Made by a program: the position numbers and the translations under genes
The notes under the pieces: model-generated
What the model was told of the DNA's origin: nothing
Database searches by the model: none
The model's input: the letters and a program-made list of their open reading frames with translations, nothing else
DNA from: Phaeobacter piscinae
Lineage (GTDB): Bacteria; Pseudomonadota; Alphaproteobacteria; Rhodobacterales; Rhodobacteraceae
Direction of reading: 5' to 3'
NCBI RefSeq assembly: GCF_002407245.1
Contig: NZ_CP010682.1
Span: forward strand, 62,001-126,000
Length of the DNA stretch: 64,000 nt
Shown here: positions 17,351 to 25,195 of the stretch, piece after piece
How positions within the stretch are numbered: the stretch's first letter is position 1
Layout of the letters: every line of letters starts with the position of its first letter

Positions 17351-18226
17351 ATGTCCGAAACCGCCACTGAAACTGTGCTCACGATTTTGCAGAATGATTT
17401 CGAGGAGATCATCGACGCCTGGATTTCTACCCAGAGCGACGAAGGCGTGCAGCGGACGGATCTTTTCAGCCACAAAGAAGGCCGCGAGCAAACAAGCGTG
17501 CTGGTGCGCGCATTGATCGTCGGCATCGAGAAAGGTGCTACCGGCGACCGGTTCGATCTGTCGAGCGACGCCTGGGCGGAGTTGCGCAGCGTGTTGGTCG
17601 ATGTCACTAAGGAGCGCAGTTCGCGTGGTGTAAGCCCCAGCGATATGGCGTCCTTTGTGTTGGCGCTGAAGGCGCCGGTGTTCTATCGTCTCAAAGACAA
17701 ACTGGCAAAATACCCGACCAACCTGGTTGAGGAGATCTGGTTCTTCAGTCGGGTGATCGATGCCTTTGCGGTTTACTGTACGGAGGTCTTTATCGCCGAA
17801 CGGGACCGCATTATCGAACAGCAGCGTGACCAGATGCAGGAGCTGTCCACACCGGTGGTTGAACTGTGGGACAAGGTACTGACCCTGCCCCTCATCGGCA
17901 CGATGGACTCAGCACGCGCGCAAGAGGTGATGGAAAACCTGTTGGAAACCATTCTGCGCCGTCAGGCAGAGGTGGTTATCGTCGACTTGACCGGCGTGCA
18001 GACCGTGGACACCCAGGTGGCCCAGCATATGCTGCGGATGGCTGCAGCTGTGCGCTTGATGGGCGCGCAATGTATTATCAGTGGTATCAGCCCGACCATT
18101 GCGCAGACTATGGTGCAATTGGGCGTGGATGTTGGGGAAGTAACGACCCGGTCTACCATCCGCAGTGGGCTGGCGGATGCGCTGAACCGTGTAGGGTATG
18201 AGATTACCAGAAAGAAGGATCGCTGA
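17351..18226 (+). CDS. rsbR: RsbR-type stressosome sensor (RsbRD N-domain plus STAS)
   Basis: A 291-residue cytoplasmic protein. Residues 1-160 are all-helical and resemble the RsbRD_N globin-like sensor domain of RsbR co-antagonists; residues about 165-285 form a STAS domain. Two threonines sit where B. subtilis RsbR is phosphorylated by RsbT: T221 in TVDTQVAQHM and T253 in IAQTMVQLGV. The ATG at 17351 follows GAGG. First gene of a five-gene operon with rsbS one base after its stop. As in other stressosomes it should co-assemble with RsbS and release RsbT on stress. Confidence 0.88.
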   Translation: MSETATETVLTILQNDFEEIIDAWISTQSDEGVQRTDLFSHKEGREQTSVLVRALIVGIEKGATGDRFDLSSDAWAELRSVLVDVTKERSSRGVSPSDMASFVLALKAPVFYRLKDKLAKYPTNLVEEIWFFSRVIDAFAVYCTEVFIAERDRIIEQQRDQMQELSTPVVELWDKVLTLPLIGTMDSARAQEVMENLLETILRRQAEVVIVDLTGVQTVDTQVAQHMLRMAAAVRLMGAQCIISGISPTIAQTMVQLGVDVGEVTTRSTIRSGLADALNRVGYEITRKKDR

Positions 18227-18227
18227 C

Positions 18228-18590
18228 ATGTCCAGCGCGTCGGCCATCTACTTTGTCGAAGGCGTTCTGTTGGTTGCAATTCAAGAAGACATTTCCGACA
18301 CTGATATCTTGGATTTGCAGGAGGCTCTCTCCGAGCGTGTGATGGACGAAGCTGCGCGCGCGGTGGTCATGGACATCAGTGCGTTGGAAATTGTCGACAC
18401 TTTTGTGGGCCGTATCTTGGCGCAGCTGGCCAGTATGTCCAAGCTATTGGATGCCCAGACATACGTGGTTGGCATGCGTCCGGCGGTGGCAATGACTCTG
18501 GTGGAATTGGGCATGGATTTGCCTGAGAGCAAAACGGCGCTCAGCCTGACACACGCGTTGCGCGATCTGCGCGGCGAGAGCCGGGGATGA
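18228..18590 (+). CDS. rsbS: RsbS-type stressosome scaffold STAS protein
   Basis: A 120-residue single STAS-domain protein. The core VVMDISALEIVDTFVGRIL is strongly RsbS-like; T58 takes the place of the serine phosphorylated in B. subtilis RsbS (IVDSF), a conservative change that keeps a phosphoacceptor. VVGMRPAVAMTLVELGMDL is the second diagnostic block. It lies between rsbR and rsbT with a 4-base overlap downstream (ATGA), so stoichiometric expression is likely. Together with RsbR it should form the stressosome core. Confidence 0.88.
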   Translation: MSSASAIYFVEGVLLVAIQEDISDTDILDLQEALSERVMDEAARAVVMDISALEIVDTFVGRILAQLASMSKLLDAQTYVVGMRPAVAMTLVELGMDLPESKTALSLTHALRDLRGESRG

Positions 18591-18994
18591 TACCCACGGA
18601 TGGCGTTCTGATCGGTATTTACGCGCTGATTGGGGATCGCGACGTCATTCAGGTGCGCCGAGTTGCCGGTCGCGAAATGGATCACCGCGGAGCGCGTACT
18701 GTTCAAAAAACCCGGTTTGTCACTGCAGTCAGTGAAATCGCCAGAAATGTGGTGATGCATGGTGGCGGAGGCGAAGCGCGTATCTATATGCACAGTGAAC
18801 CGTCCGCGATCAGTGTGGTCTGTGTCGACAATGGGCCCGGGATTGCGGATCTGGACGCAGCGTTCAGCGATGGATTCAGCACTGCGGGCAGCATGGGGCG
18901 TGGCCTTGGTGGTGCGAGACGGCTGAGCGATGCATTGGACGTTGAGACCGAAGAAGGCAAAGGAACACGCGTAACAATGATGGCCCGGATATGA
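18587..18994 (+). CDS. rsbT: RsbT-type serine/threonine kinase (GHKL ATPase)
   Basis: A 135-residue HATPase_c-fold kinase with the N box VSEIARNVVMHGGGG, G1 box DNGPGIADL and G2 region GSMGRGLGGARRLSD, which are the anti-sigma-factor kinase motifs of RsbT/RsbW. It overlaps rsbS and the next gene by 4 bases each. By family knowledge it phosphorylates RsbS and RsbR and, once released, switches on a partner phosphatase. Here the partner may be the SpoIIE-type protein or the hybrid kinase encoded downstream, rather than an RsbU. Confidence 0.88.
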   Translation: MIPTDGVLIGIYALIGDRDVIQVRRVAGREMDHRGARTVQKTRFVTAVSEIARNVVMHGGGGEARIYMHSEPSAISVVCVDNGPGIADLDAAFSDGFSTAGSMGRGLGGARRLSDALDVETEEGKGTRVTMMARI

Positions 18995-20004
18995 CCCATT
19001 GGTTGCCCCTTTCAGATCCCAGCGACATCTCCGTCTGTCGCCGAAACGCGCGCCAGCTTGCGCAGGCCGCGGGGTTTTCGCGTCCCCGGACCGAAGAGAT
19101 CGCCATCGTTGTCAGCGAGGCGGCGACCAATGTTCTGCGATATGCCAAACGGGGCCGTTGCCTGTTGCAACAAATGCCCGGCATCGGTGGTCCGCGTTTG
19201 GCGATGGTCGTCGTCGATCAGGGTCCGGGGATTGATACACTCGACAAAATGATGCGGGACGGGAGCAGCAGCGAAGGTTCGGCGGGGCTGGGTCTGGGTG
19301 CGATGCAACGGTTGTCGGACCAGTTCGACATCTATTCAAACCGTGATGAAGGCACAGTCGTTGCCTGTGAATTCCAGCTACGCCCATACCGGCCAGCCGC
19401 AGTGGACGTCGCGGGTCTTTTAGTGACGCACCCTGGGGAAACCCGCTGTGGTGATGCTTGGGATATGACCTGTGTGGCATCCAACACCGCCTCGGGTGGC
19501 AGACTGGATCTGATCCTCTGCGACGGGCTTGGCCATGGTCATCGGGCGGCCGATGCTGCTGAACGGGTACTTAAGGCCTTTGGGCAAAAGCCGGGGCGCA
19601 CCCCTGCCGCGGCCTTGGCAGATATTTCGGATGATATCGCTGATACTCGCGGAGCTGTTGCGGCCTGTGTCGCGGTGGCTTCGGATGGGCGGCGCTTATC
19701 TTATGCCTCGGTTGGCAATATCGCTACGATCCGCGCACGGCTCGGCGAGACAAAGCGATTTGCGACGCGAGATGGCCATCTCGGAGGAGGAGTGCGTTCT
19801 CCATTTTCAGATGAGATCAGTCTCCAGCCTGGCGATACGGTGATTTTGCACAGTGATGGGCTTCTCACGTTGCGTGACCTTCATGAGAAGCCCGCTCTGC
19901 TGATGCGTTCGGCACTGTTAATTGCAGGAAAACTTATGGCCGAGAATTTCAGGGGACGCGATGACGCCAGTCTTGCCGTCATAAAAATTGCGAAAGAGAT
20001 ATAA
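18991..20004 (+). CDS. HATPase plus SpoIIE-type PP2C phosphatase fusion (RsbX-like)
   Basis: A 337-residue fusion. Residues 1-135 are a second RsbT/RsbW-like GHKL ATPase (VSEAATNVLRYAKRG, DQGPGIDTL, GLGLGAMQRLSD). Residues about 145-335 are a PP2C phosphatase of the SpoIIE/RsbX class with the metal-binding aspartates in CGDAWD, LCDGLGHGHRAADAA and DDASLAVIK. RsbX in Bacillus resets the stressosome by dephosphorylating RsbS and RsbR, and this protein is placed to do so. Fusing a kinase-fold domain to it is the unusual part. It overlaps rsbT by 4 bases. Confidence 0.85.
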   Translation: MTHWLPLSDPSDISVCRRNARQLAQAAGFSRPRTEEIAIVVSEAATNVLRYAKRGRCLLQQMPGIGGPRLAMVVVDQGPGIDTLDKMMRDGSSSEGSAGLGLGAMQRLSDQFDIYSNRDEGTVVACEFQLRPYRPAAVDVAGLLVTHPGETRCGDAWDMTCVASNTASGGRLDLILCDGLGHGHRAADAAERVLKAFGQKPGRTPAAALADISDDIADTRGAVAACVAVASDGRRLSYASVGNIATIRARLGETKRFATRDGHLGGGVRSPFSDEISLQPGDTVILHSDGLLTLRDLHEKPALLMRSALLIAGKLMAENFRGRDDASLAVIKIAKEI

Positions 20005-20008
20005 TTCC

Positions 20009-21163
20009 GTGTCCACCGCCTTGATTACATTGAAGATTGATACAGAACAGGATGTTCTGAGGCTACGATTCATCGCGATGGCGATCACCAAATCATTGCA
20101 ATTCGGGACATTTTCGCAGACGCGGGCGGTAACGGCGCTACTTGAAGCGGCTCGAAATGCCCAACAGCATGCTGCAGTGGGGCGGGCTCGGTTGAGCTTG
20201 CAGGAGCATGGGAAGAAGGTGGCTCTGCGTGCCATTATCACGGATCAGGGGCCGGGTGTTGAGGGGCTCGAGGACATACTGCGGGGACGCAGAGGTGGGA
20301 CGGGTCCGGGGTTGGGGCTAGGGTTACGTGGGCTGTCACGCCTTTCGGATCATCACGCGATACGCAGCGGGCCAGAGGGCACGGAAATCGAACTTCTGTT
20401 CCTGAGCCCGGTAAAAAGCGATGAGATGATCGCCTCTGTTCAGGCCGCGACTGATGCTATCAGCAAGATCCGCGATGCTGATCCTGTTGCTGAACTTGCA
20501 GAACAGAACCGGGTGCTGCTTGAGGCGTTGACGGAACGGGATCTCCTGATGAAAGAGGTTCATCATCGGACGGGCAATAACCTGGCGCTGATCGGCGCGC
20601 TGATCCGGATGAGCCGGAGAGGGGCCGAGGCACCGGAAACCGTCTCGGTGTTGTCGGACCTGGAGGCGCGGGTCCAATCGGTGATCCGCGTGCACGAACA
20701 ATTGCAGCGTTCTGCGCGGGTCGATCATCTGCAGGCAGTGCCTTTCCTGCAGGAGGTCGCGACCAATGCCGAGGGGGCGTTCAACTCCGACAGTCTCAAC
20801 GTGACGGTGTCGGTACGTGGTGACGACATTGAAATTCCCAGCTCTATGGCGATTGATCTGGGCCTTATTACGGGTGAGCTGCTGACAAACGCCTACAAGC
20901 ACGCCTTTGTCGGGCGTGAGCAGGGAAATATTCTGGTTGAGCTGACCGAACAGGATGATGCATTGCGACTGGTGATCGCGGATGACGGGCGCGGCCTGGC
21001 CGAGGGTGATGCCCGGCCTGAGCGGTCAGGTTCTCTCGGCTGGCGTATGATCCGCAGCATGGTCGGAAAATATGCAGGCACCACTGAGGTGGATGGCTCC
21101 AATGGTATGCGGGTGCAGTTCACTCTGCCATTCGCCCGCGAACAGGCCGACAGATCAGCCTGA
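20009..21163 (+). CDS. Hybrid RsbT-like ATPase / HisKA_2 sensor histidine kinase
   Basis: A 384-residue protein from the GTG at 20009, 4 bases after the previous stop; a TTG at 19988 is the alternative start. Residues 1-130 are a third RsbT-like GHKL domain (LLEAARNAQQHAAVG, DQGPGVEGL, GLGLGLRGLSRLSD). A linker helix leads to a HisKA_2 dimerisation and phosphoacceptor helix (MKEVHHRTGNNLALIGALIR, His185/186), then a canonical kinase ATPase domain (ELLTNAYKHAF, DDGRGL). No transmembrane segment is seen, so it is a soluble output kinase. No response regulator is encoded in the operon; the target must be elsewhere, perhaps a PhyR-like or single-domain regulator. Confidence 0.85.
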   Translation: MSTALITLKIDTEQDVLRLRFIAMAITKSLQFGTFSQTRAVTALLEAARNAQQHAAVGRARLSLQEHGKKVALRAIITDQGPGVEGLEDILRGRRGGTGPGLGLGLRGLSRLSDHHAIRSGPEGTEIELLFLSPVKSDEMIASVQAATDAISKIRDADPVAELAEQNRVLLEALTERDLLMKEVHHRTGNNLALIGALIRMSRRGAEAPETVSVLSDLEARVQSVIRVHEQLQRSARVDHLQAVPFLQEVATNAEGAFNSDSLNVTVSVRGDDIEIPSSMAIDLGLITGELLTNAYKHAFVGREQGNILVELTEQDDALRLVIADDGRGLAEGDARPERSGSLGWRMIRSMVGKYAGTTEVDGSNGMRVQFTLPFAREQADRSA

Positions 21164-22282
21164 TCTGGCCAAGGCGCACCAGTACGCAATGCCATGTTCG
21201 ATGGCGCTGTCGTTGAAATCATACCCTGGATTGTGCAGCGGCATAGCATGGGCGCCGTCAGTGCCATTGCCCATCAAGACAAATGCGCCCGGCCGGTGCT
21301 GCAGGAAGGCCGCAAAATCCTCTGAAAACCCCACACGCCCATACTGCGCGTCGATGCTGCCAGCGGATCCTGCTGCAGCAACGGCCAATGTGGTTGCACC
21401 CGCGTCATTTACCAATGGCTGGAATGATGTTGAATAGGACACCTCGCAGCGGGCGCCTTGTGCGGCACAGATGCCACTGGCGATGTCGCGCATACGTTGT
21501 TCGATCGTGTGGGAGACATGGGCCTCAAATCCCCGACAGTCTCCGGAAATCAATACGTTGCTAGCCAGAATATTGCGCGCACCATCGGTTTCGAAATCCG
21601 TTATTGAAACGACGCAATGATCCCGTGCTGACACCGAGCGCGATGTGATTGTCTGTAGTTGGGTGACGATCGCAGCGCCTGTCACGATTGGGTCAATGGC
21701 TTTCTCCGGCATGGAGGCATGGCCGCCCCGCCCTGTGATGCGGATCTCGAAATTATCCTCAAAGGCACAGAAAGCGCCGGTCTCAGTCGCGAAGTGACCA
21801 AGCGGCATCCCCGGCATATTGTGAAGGCCATAAATCCGGGTGATATCAAAGCGATCAAACAGTCCATCGGCAATCATCGCCGCAGCGCCCGTGCCGTTTT
21901 CTTCATCCGGTTGAAAGAGAAAATGAACGGTTTGATTGAAATCTGGATCCTGCGCCAGACGCAGGGCAGCCCCCAGAAGCATGGTGCTGTGCCCATCGTG
22001 ACCGCAGCCATGGAACCGGCCGGGATGGCGGGAGCGATAGGGGAGGTTGGTGGCTTCCTCAATCGGCAGCGCGTCCATATCGGCGCGCAGCGCGACCCCG
22101 GCGGTAGACTGACCCCGGGTCAGGGTGGCCAAGAGCCCCGTACCACCAATTCCGCGGGTCACCGTCAGCCCGGCCTGTTCCAGCTCTTTAGCAATGGCAT
22201 CTGCGGTACGCGCGAGGTCAAAACCTGTTTCCGGATGCGCGTGTAAATCACGCCGAAAGGCGACGAGATCCAGCTCAGGCAT
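21155..22282 (-). CDS. M20-family amidohydrolase (hippurate-hydrolase/aminoacylase-like)
   Basis: A 375-residue zinc-dependent M20D aminoacylase. Seen: FRRDLHAHPETGFDL at the N-terminus, LRADMDALPI, the metal site GCGHDGHSTMLLG, LFQPDEENGTGAAAM with the catalytic Glu pair, and a C-terminal histidine in ALPLHNPGYDF-like context (AMPLHNPGYDF). It removes acyl groups from N-acyl amino acids. The ATG at 22282 lies inside the end of the upstream lyase gene (8-base overlap) with GAGGGG upstream, implying coupling. It shares 9 bases at its 3' end with the convergent histidine-kinase gene. Confidence 0.88.
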   Translation of the reverse strand: MPELDLVAFRRDLHAHPETGFDLARTADAIAKELEQAGLTVTRGIGGTGLLATLTRGQSTAGVALRADMDALPIEEATNLPYRSRHPGRFHGCGHDGHSTMLLGAALRLAQDPDFNQTVHFLFQPDEENGTGAAAMIADGLFDRFDITRIYGLHNMPGMPLGHFATETGAFCAFEDNFEIRITGRGGHASMPEKAIDPIVTGAAIVTQLQTITSRSVSARDHCVVSITDFETDGARNILASNVLISGDCRGFEAHVSHTIEQRMRDIASGICAAQGARCEVSYSTSFQPLVNDAGATTLAVAAAGSAGSIDAQYGRVGFSEDFAAFLQHRPGAFVLMGNGTDGAHAMPLHNPGYDFNDSAIEHGIAYWCALARSG

Positions 22283-23300
22283 CGTCAACGCCCCCCTCTG
22301 AGAGGATCACCAGTGGCCGCATGTCAGGAGATGTGCCCGCCTCCAGATCCTGAACCAGAGCCGCCAACCCGGCAGCGCCGGATGGGGTGCTGGCAATCCC
22401 GAGCGTGGCTGAGACCTCGACCCCTCTGAGCGCCTCTGTATCAGAGATGGTCACGTATCGGTTGGCTGCCTTGGACAGTATTTCGTAGGCGAGCAGTGAG
22501 GGTGTCTTGCAATCCAGACGCCCCATATTGGAGACCGGGCCGTCTACTGTCACCATTTCGCCCGCGCGTGCACTATGCTGAAGGCAAGGCGCGGCGTCGG
22601 GTTCAACCACGATGATTTCGGGCTGAACCGCCCAATTGGTGCGGATCATATAGGCCATCGCACCAGCCAGCCCACCGACACCAGCCTGCAGATAGACATG
22701 GGTCGGCCATTGGCCCGAGCTTGCGAAACTGTCACGCATTTCCTGCGCGATCACCGTGTAGCCTTCCATCACCAGACGAGGGGGCTCCGTGTAGCCGGGC
22801 CAGGACCCATCGGCTAGGTGAACAGCGCCGCTTTCCTCAGCGTCCTTGATGGCGGCGGCGATGCTCTCCTCATAGGTGGCACCGGAGCGGACGACCTCTG
22901 AGCCCTTGGCGCGCAGCCGCTGGACAAAATCCTTAGGGACGGTATCGGCGAGATGGATCCTGCAAGCCGCCCCAAAAAGCCGCGCTCCGGCGGCAACGGC
23001 CATGCCATGGTTCCCAGCACTCGCACAGACGAAGGTCACATGTGATGCCGCCGCCCGCCCGGCGTCACTGGTGAGATCATTTTCCGTCAGCCCGGTTTCG
23101 CGCATCAGCAACTCGGCGACGGCGTAGACACCCCCCATCGCCTTGAAGGCGCCAAGGCCCATCCGATCGGTTTCATCCTTGATCCAGACCTGCTTTCCGG
23201 CCACCTCATGCACGGCCAGTGGTGAGGGGCGATACGCGGGGCAGGCCTGCAGCATCTGCTGTGGTTTCGCGGGGTCGAGCGTGACATTGATCTTGTTCAT
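22275..23300 (-). CDS. PLP-dependent lyase, diaminopropionate ammonia-lyase-like
   Basis: A 341-residue fold-type II PLP enzyme. The PLP lysine is in MGLGAFKAMGGVYA and the phosphate-binding loop is SAGNHGMAVAAGARLFG; the C-terminal SEGG motif closes the cofactor site. The KDETDRMGLGAFKA context is most like diaminopropionate ammonia-lyase (DpaL), which turns 2,3-diaminopropionate to pyruvate and ammonia, but at 341 residues it is shorter than the usual 400 or so, so a related amino-acid substrate is possible. It forms an operon with the M20 hydrolase and is divergent from an Lrp-type regulator. Confidence 0.8.
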   Translation of the reverse strand: MNKINVTLDPAKPQQMLQACPAYRPSPLAVHEVAGKQVWIKDETDRMGLGAFKAMGGVYAVAELLMRETGLTENDLTSDAGRAAASHVTFVCASAGNHGMAVAAGARLFGAACRIHLADTVPKDFVQRLRAKGSEVVRSGATYEESIAAAIKDAEESGAVHLADGSWPGYTEPPRLVMEGYTVIAQEMRDSFASSGQWPTHVYLQAGVGGLAGAMAYMIRTNWAVQPEIIVVEPDAAPCLQHSARAGEMVTVDGPVSNMGRLDCKTPSLLAYEILSKAANRYVTISDTEALRGVEVSATLGIASTPSGAAGLAALVQDLEAGTSPDMRPLVILSEGGVDDA

Positions 23301-23338
23301 ACCGGCAGTCTAGGCAAGAGTGTTGCTGTGTTCTGGTC

Positions 23339-23367
23339 AATATTGGGCCACATGCGAAAAAATATTG
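23339..23367. promoter_or_regulatory. Paired AATATTG repeats in the lyase/Lrp divergent promoter
   Basis: Two identical AATATTG heptamers start 22 bases apart (23339 and 23361), about two helical turns, between the divergent lyase and Lrp/AsnC genes. The spacing suits cooperative binding by a feast/famine regulator on one DNA face; this is an inference. Confidence 0.4.
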
Positions 23368-23384
23368 CATACTGGTGAGGTTCT

Positions 23385-23858
23385 GTGGGCGAAAGACTCG
23401 ATAAGGCGGATGTGACGCTGCTGACCCTCCTGCAGCGCAACACGCGGCTCGGGCTTGAGGCGATGGCAGCTCAGGCAGGGCTGTCTGCGGCCTCCGTCCA
23501 GCGGCGCCTGAAATCGCTACGCCAGCGCAAGGTGATCACGGATGAAATCGCATTGGTCGATCCGGCTAAGGTCGGTATGCCAATGACATTCGTGGTGATG
23601 GTGGAGCTGGAGCGGGAGCGGTTGGACCAGATTGACGCCTTCACTCGCCGGGCTGGTTCCGAACCGATGGTCCAGCAGTGTTACTATCTGACGGGCGAGG
23701 CGGATTTCTGTTTGATCTGCACCGCGTCGGATATGGAGGCCTTTGAAGAGTTGACCAAACGGCTGTTTTTCGAGGACTCAAATGTGCGCCGTTTCCGAAC
23801 TTCCGTGGTGATGGGGCGCAAGAAAGTCAGCCTTGAAATTCCGGTCTCTGCCGGATGA
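23385..23858 (+). CDS. Lrp/AsnC-family transcriptional regulator
   Basis: A 157-residue feast/famine regulator: an N-terminal winged helix-turn-helix (LDKADVTLLTLLQRNTRLGL, then AGLSAASVQRRLKSLRQR) and a C-terminal AsnC_trans_reg ligand-binding domain (YYLTGEADFCLICTASDM). The GTG start at 23385 is supported by GAGG upstream. It is divergent from the PLP lyase and M20 genes, and by the usual logic of the family would sense the amino acid they degrade and control them. Confidence 0.9.
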   Translation: MGERLDKADVTLLTLLQRNTRLGLEAMAAQAGLSAASVQRRLKSLRQRKVITDEIALVDPAKVGMPMTFVVMVELERERLDQIDAFTRRAGSEPMVQQCYYLTGEADFCLICTASDMEAFEELTKRLFFEDSNVRRFRTSVVMGRKKVSLEIPVSAG

Positions 23859-23945
23859 AATCAGGTGGGCAGGGCGGTGTCTTGTTGCGGGGCCGCAAAC
23901 GTGGTGCGTGCCGATTCCTAGTTATCACCGAACGGAGTGTCTGAG

Positions 23946-25190
23946 ATGCTGTTTCGTTTACTATCTCTGTTGTTGATCCTCTTGGCGCTGCCATATGAGC
24001 CTGCGTTGGCCGTGGATCGCGCACAGGTTGAAAAGCAGTTTCAGCAGTGGTTGGTGAAGGAGATTTGGCCCGAGGCGCAGGCGACCGGGGTGCGGCGCCC
24101 GACATTTGACGCGGCCTTCTCCAGAGTGAGCTTGAACTGGGACCTGCCGGATCTGGTGCCGCCCGGCAGCAAAGCGGCCTCACCCCGCCGTCAGCGTCAG
24201 GCGGAATTTGGCGCGCCCGGACGATATTTCAACCGCGGTTCTGTTGACGGGGCAACCTCCATGGGGAGGCGGATGGCGAAGCGGCACGCGACCGCCCTGC
24301 GGCAAACCGAACGTCGCACAGGCGTGCCGGGTCGGATTATTCTGGCGATCTGGGGCCGCGAAAGCGGCTATGGTCAGGTAAAGATCCCTCACAATGTCTT
24401 TGAAGTTCTGGGCACCAAGGGCTTTATGAGCCGCCGCGCTGACTATTTTCGCCAGGAATTGATTGCCGCGTTGCAAATCGCTGAGGCCGGACATGCGCCT
24501 GAACAAGCGATGAGAAGCAGTTGGGCGGGCGCGCTGGGGCAGCCACAGTTCATGCCGTCCAGTTTTCTCAAGTTTGCCGAAGACGGCGATGGGGACGGAC
24601 GCGCTGATATCTGGCGATCAGAAGCGGATACGATCGCCTCAATCGGGGGGTATCTGGCGCAACACGGCTGGGACAAGACCCGCGACTGGGGGTTTGAGGT
24701 TTCTGTGCCCGCGTCGGTATCCTGTTCTTTGGAAGGACCAGACCAAGGGCTGAGCATTCGCGAGTGGGAAGCCCGCGGCATCCGCCGCAGTTCGGGCCGA
24801 GCCTTTCCGGCGCATGAACGTGATGGCGTAGCCTATCTGATGATGCCGGCAGGGCGCAACGGGCCGGCATTCCTCGTGACACCGAATTTCTATGTGCTGA
24901 AGGACTACAACAAGAGCGATCTTTATGCGTTGTTTGTCGGGCATGTCGGGGATCGCATCCAGTTTGGCGTGCAGGACTTCCGGGGCGCTTGGGGCCGGGT
25001 GGACAGCATGCTGCGGTCTGATGTGGCCACCATGCAGCGCGGTCTGGAACGGCGCGGCCATGATGTTGGCGGCGCAGATGGGCTTGCGGGGTTCAAAACG
25101 CGGCGTTCGATCGGACGCTGGCAGGAGGCAACCGGACGGCGGGCGACCTGCTTCCCAAGTGCTGCACTGCTGGCTGACCTGTCCAGATAA
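23946..25190 (+). CDS. Lytic murein transglycosylase, MltB type, second copy
   Basis: A 414-residue periplasmic transglycosylase with a signal peptide MLFRLLSLLLILLALPYEPA ending ALA. Catalytic Glu is in AIWGRESGYGQVK; GALGQPQFMPSSFLKFAEDG and DIWRSEADTIASIGGYLAQHG complete the SLT_2 domain, followed by a PG_binding_1 domain (LERRGHDVGGADGLAGFKT). The ATG at 23946 has GGAG upstream; a GTG at 23937 is in frame. It has the same architecture as the gene at 13107, but is not lipidated and differs in sequence, so these are paralogues rather than a recent duplication. Confidence 0.92.
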   Translation: MLFRLLSLLLILLALPYEPALAVDRAQVEKQFQQWLVKEIWPEAQATGVRRPTFDAAFSRVSLNWDLPDLVPPGSKAASPRRQRQAEFGAPGRYFNRGSVDGATSMGRRMAKRHATALRQTERRTGVPGRIILAIWGRESGYGQVKIPHNVFEVLGTKGFMSRRADYFRQELIAALQIAEAGHAPEQAMRSSWAGALGQPQFMPSSFLKFAEDGDGDGRADIWRSEADTIASIGGYLAQHGWDKTRDWGFEVSVPASVSCSLEGPDQGLSIREWEARGIRRSSGRAFPAHERDGVAYLMMPAGRNGPAFLVTPNFYVLKDYNKSDLYALFVGHVGDRIQFGVQDFRGAWGRVDSMLRSDVATMQRGLERRGHDVGGADGLAGFKTRRSIGRWQEATGRRATCFPSAALLADLSR

Positions 25191-25195
25191 GCCTA

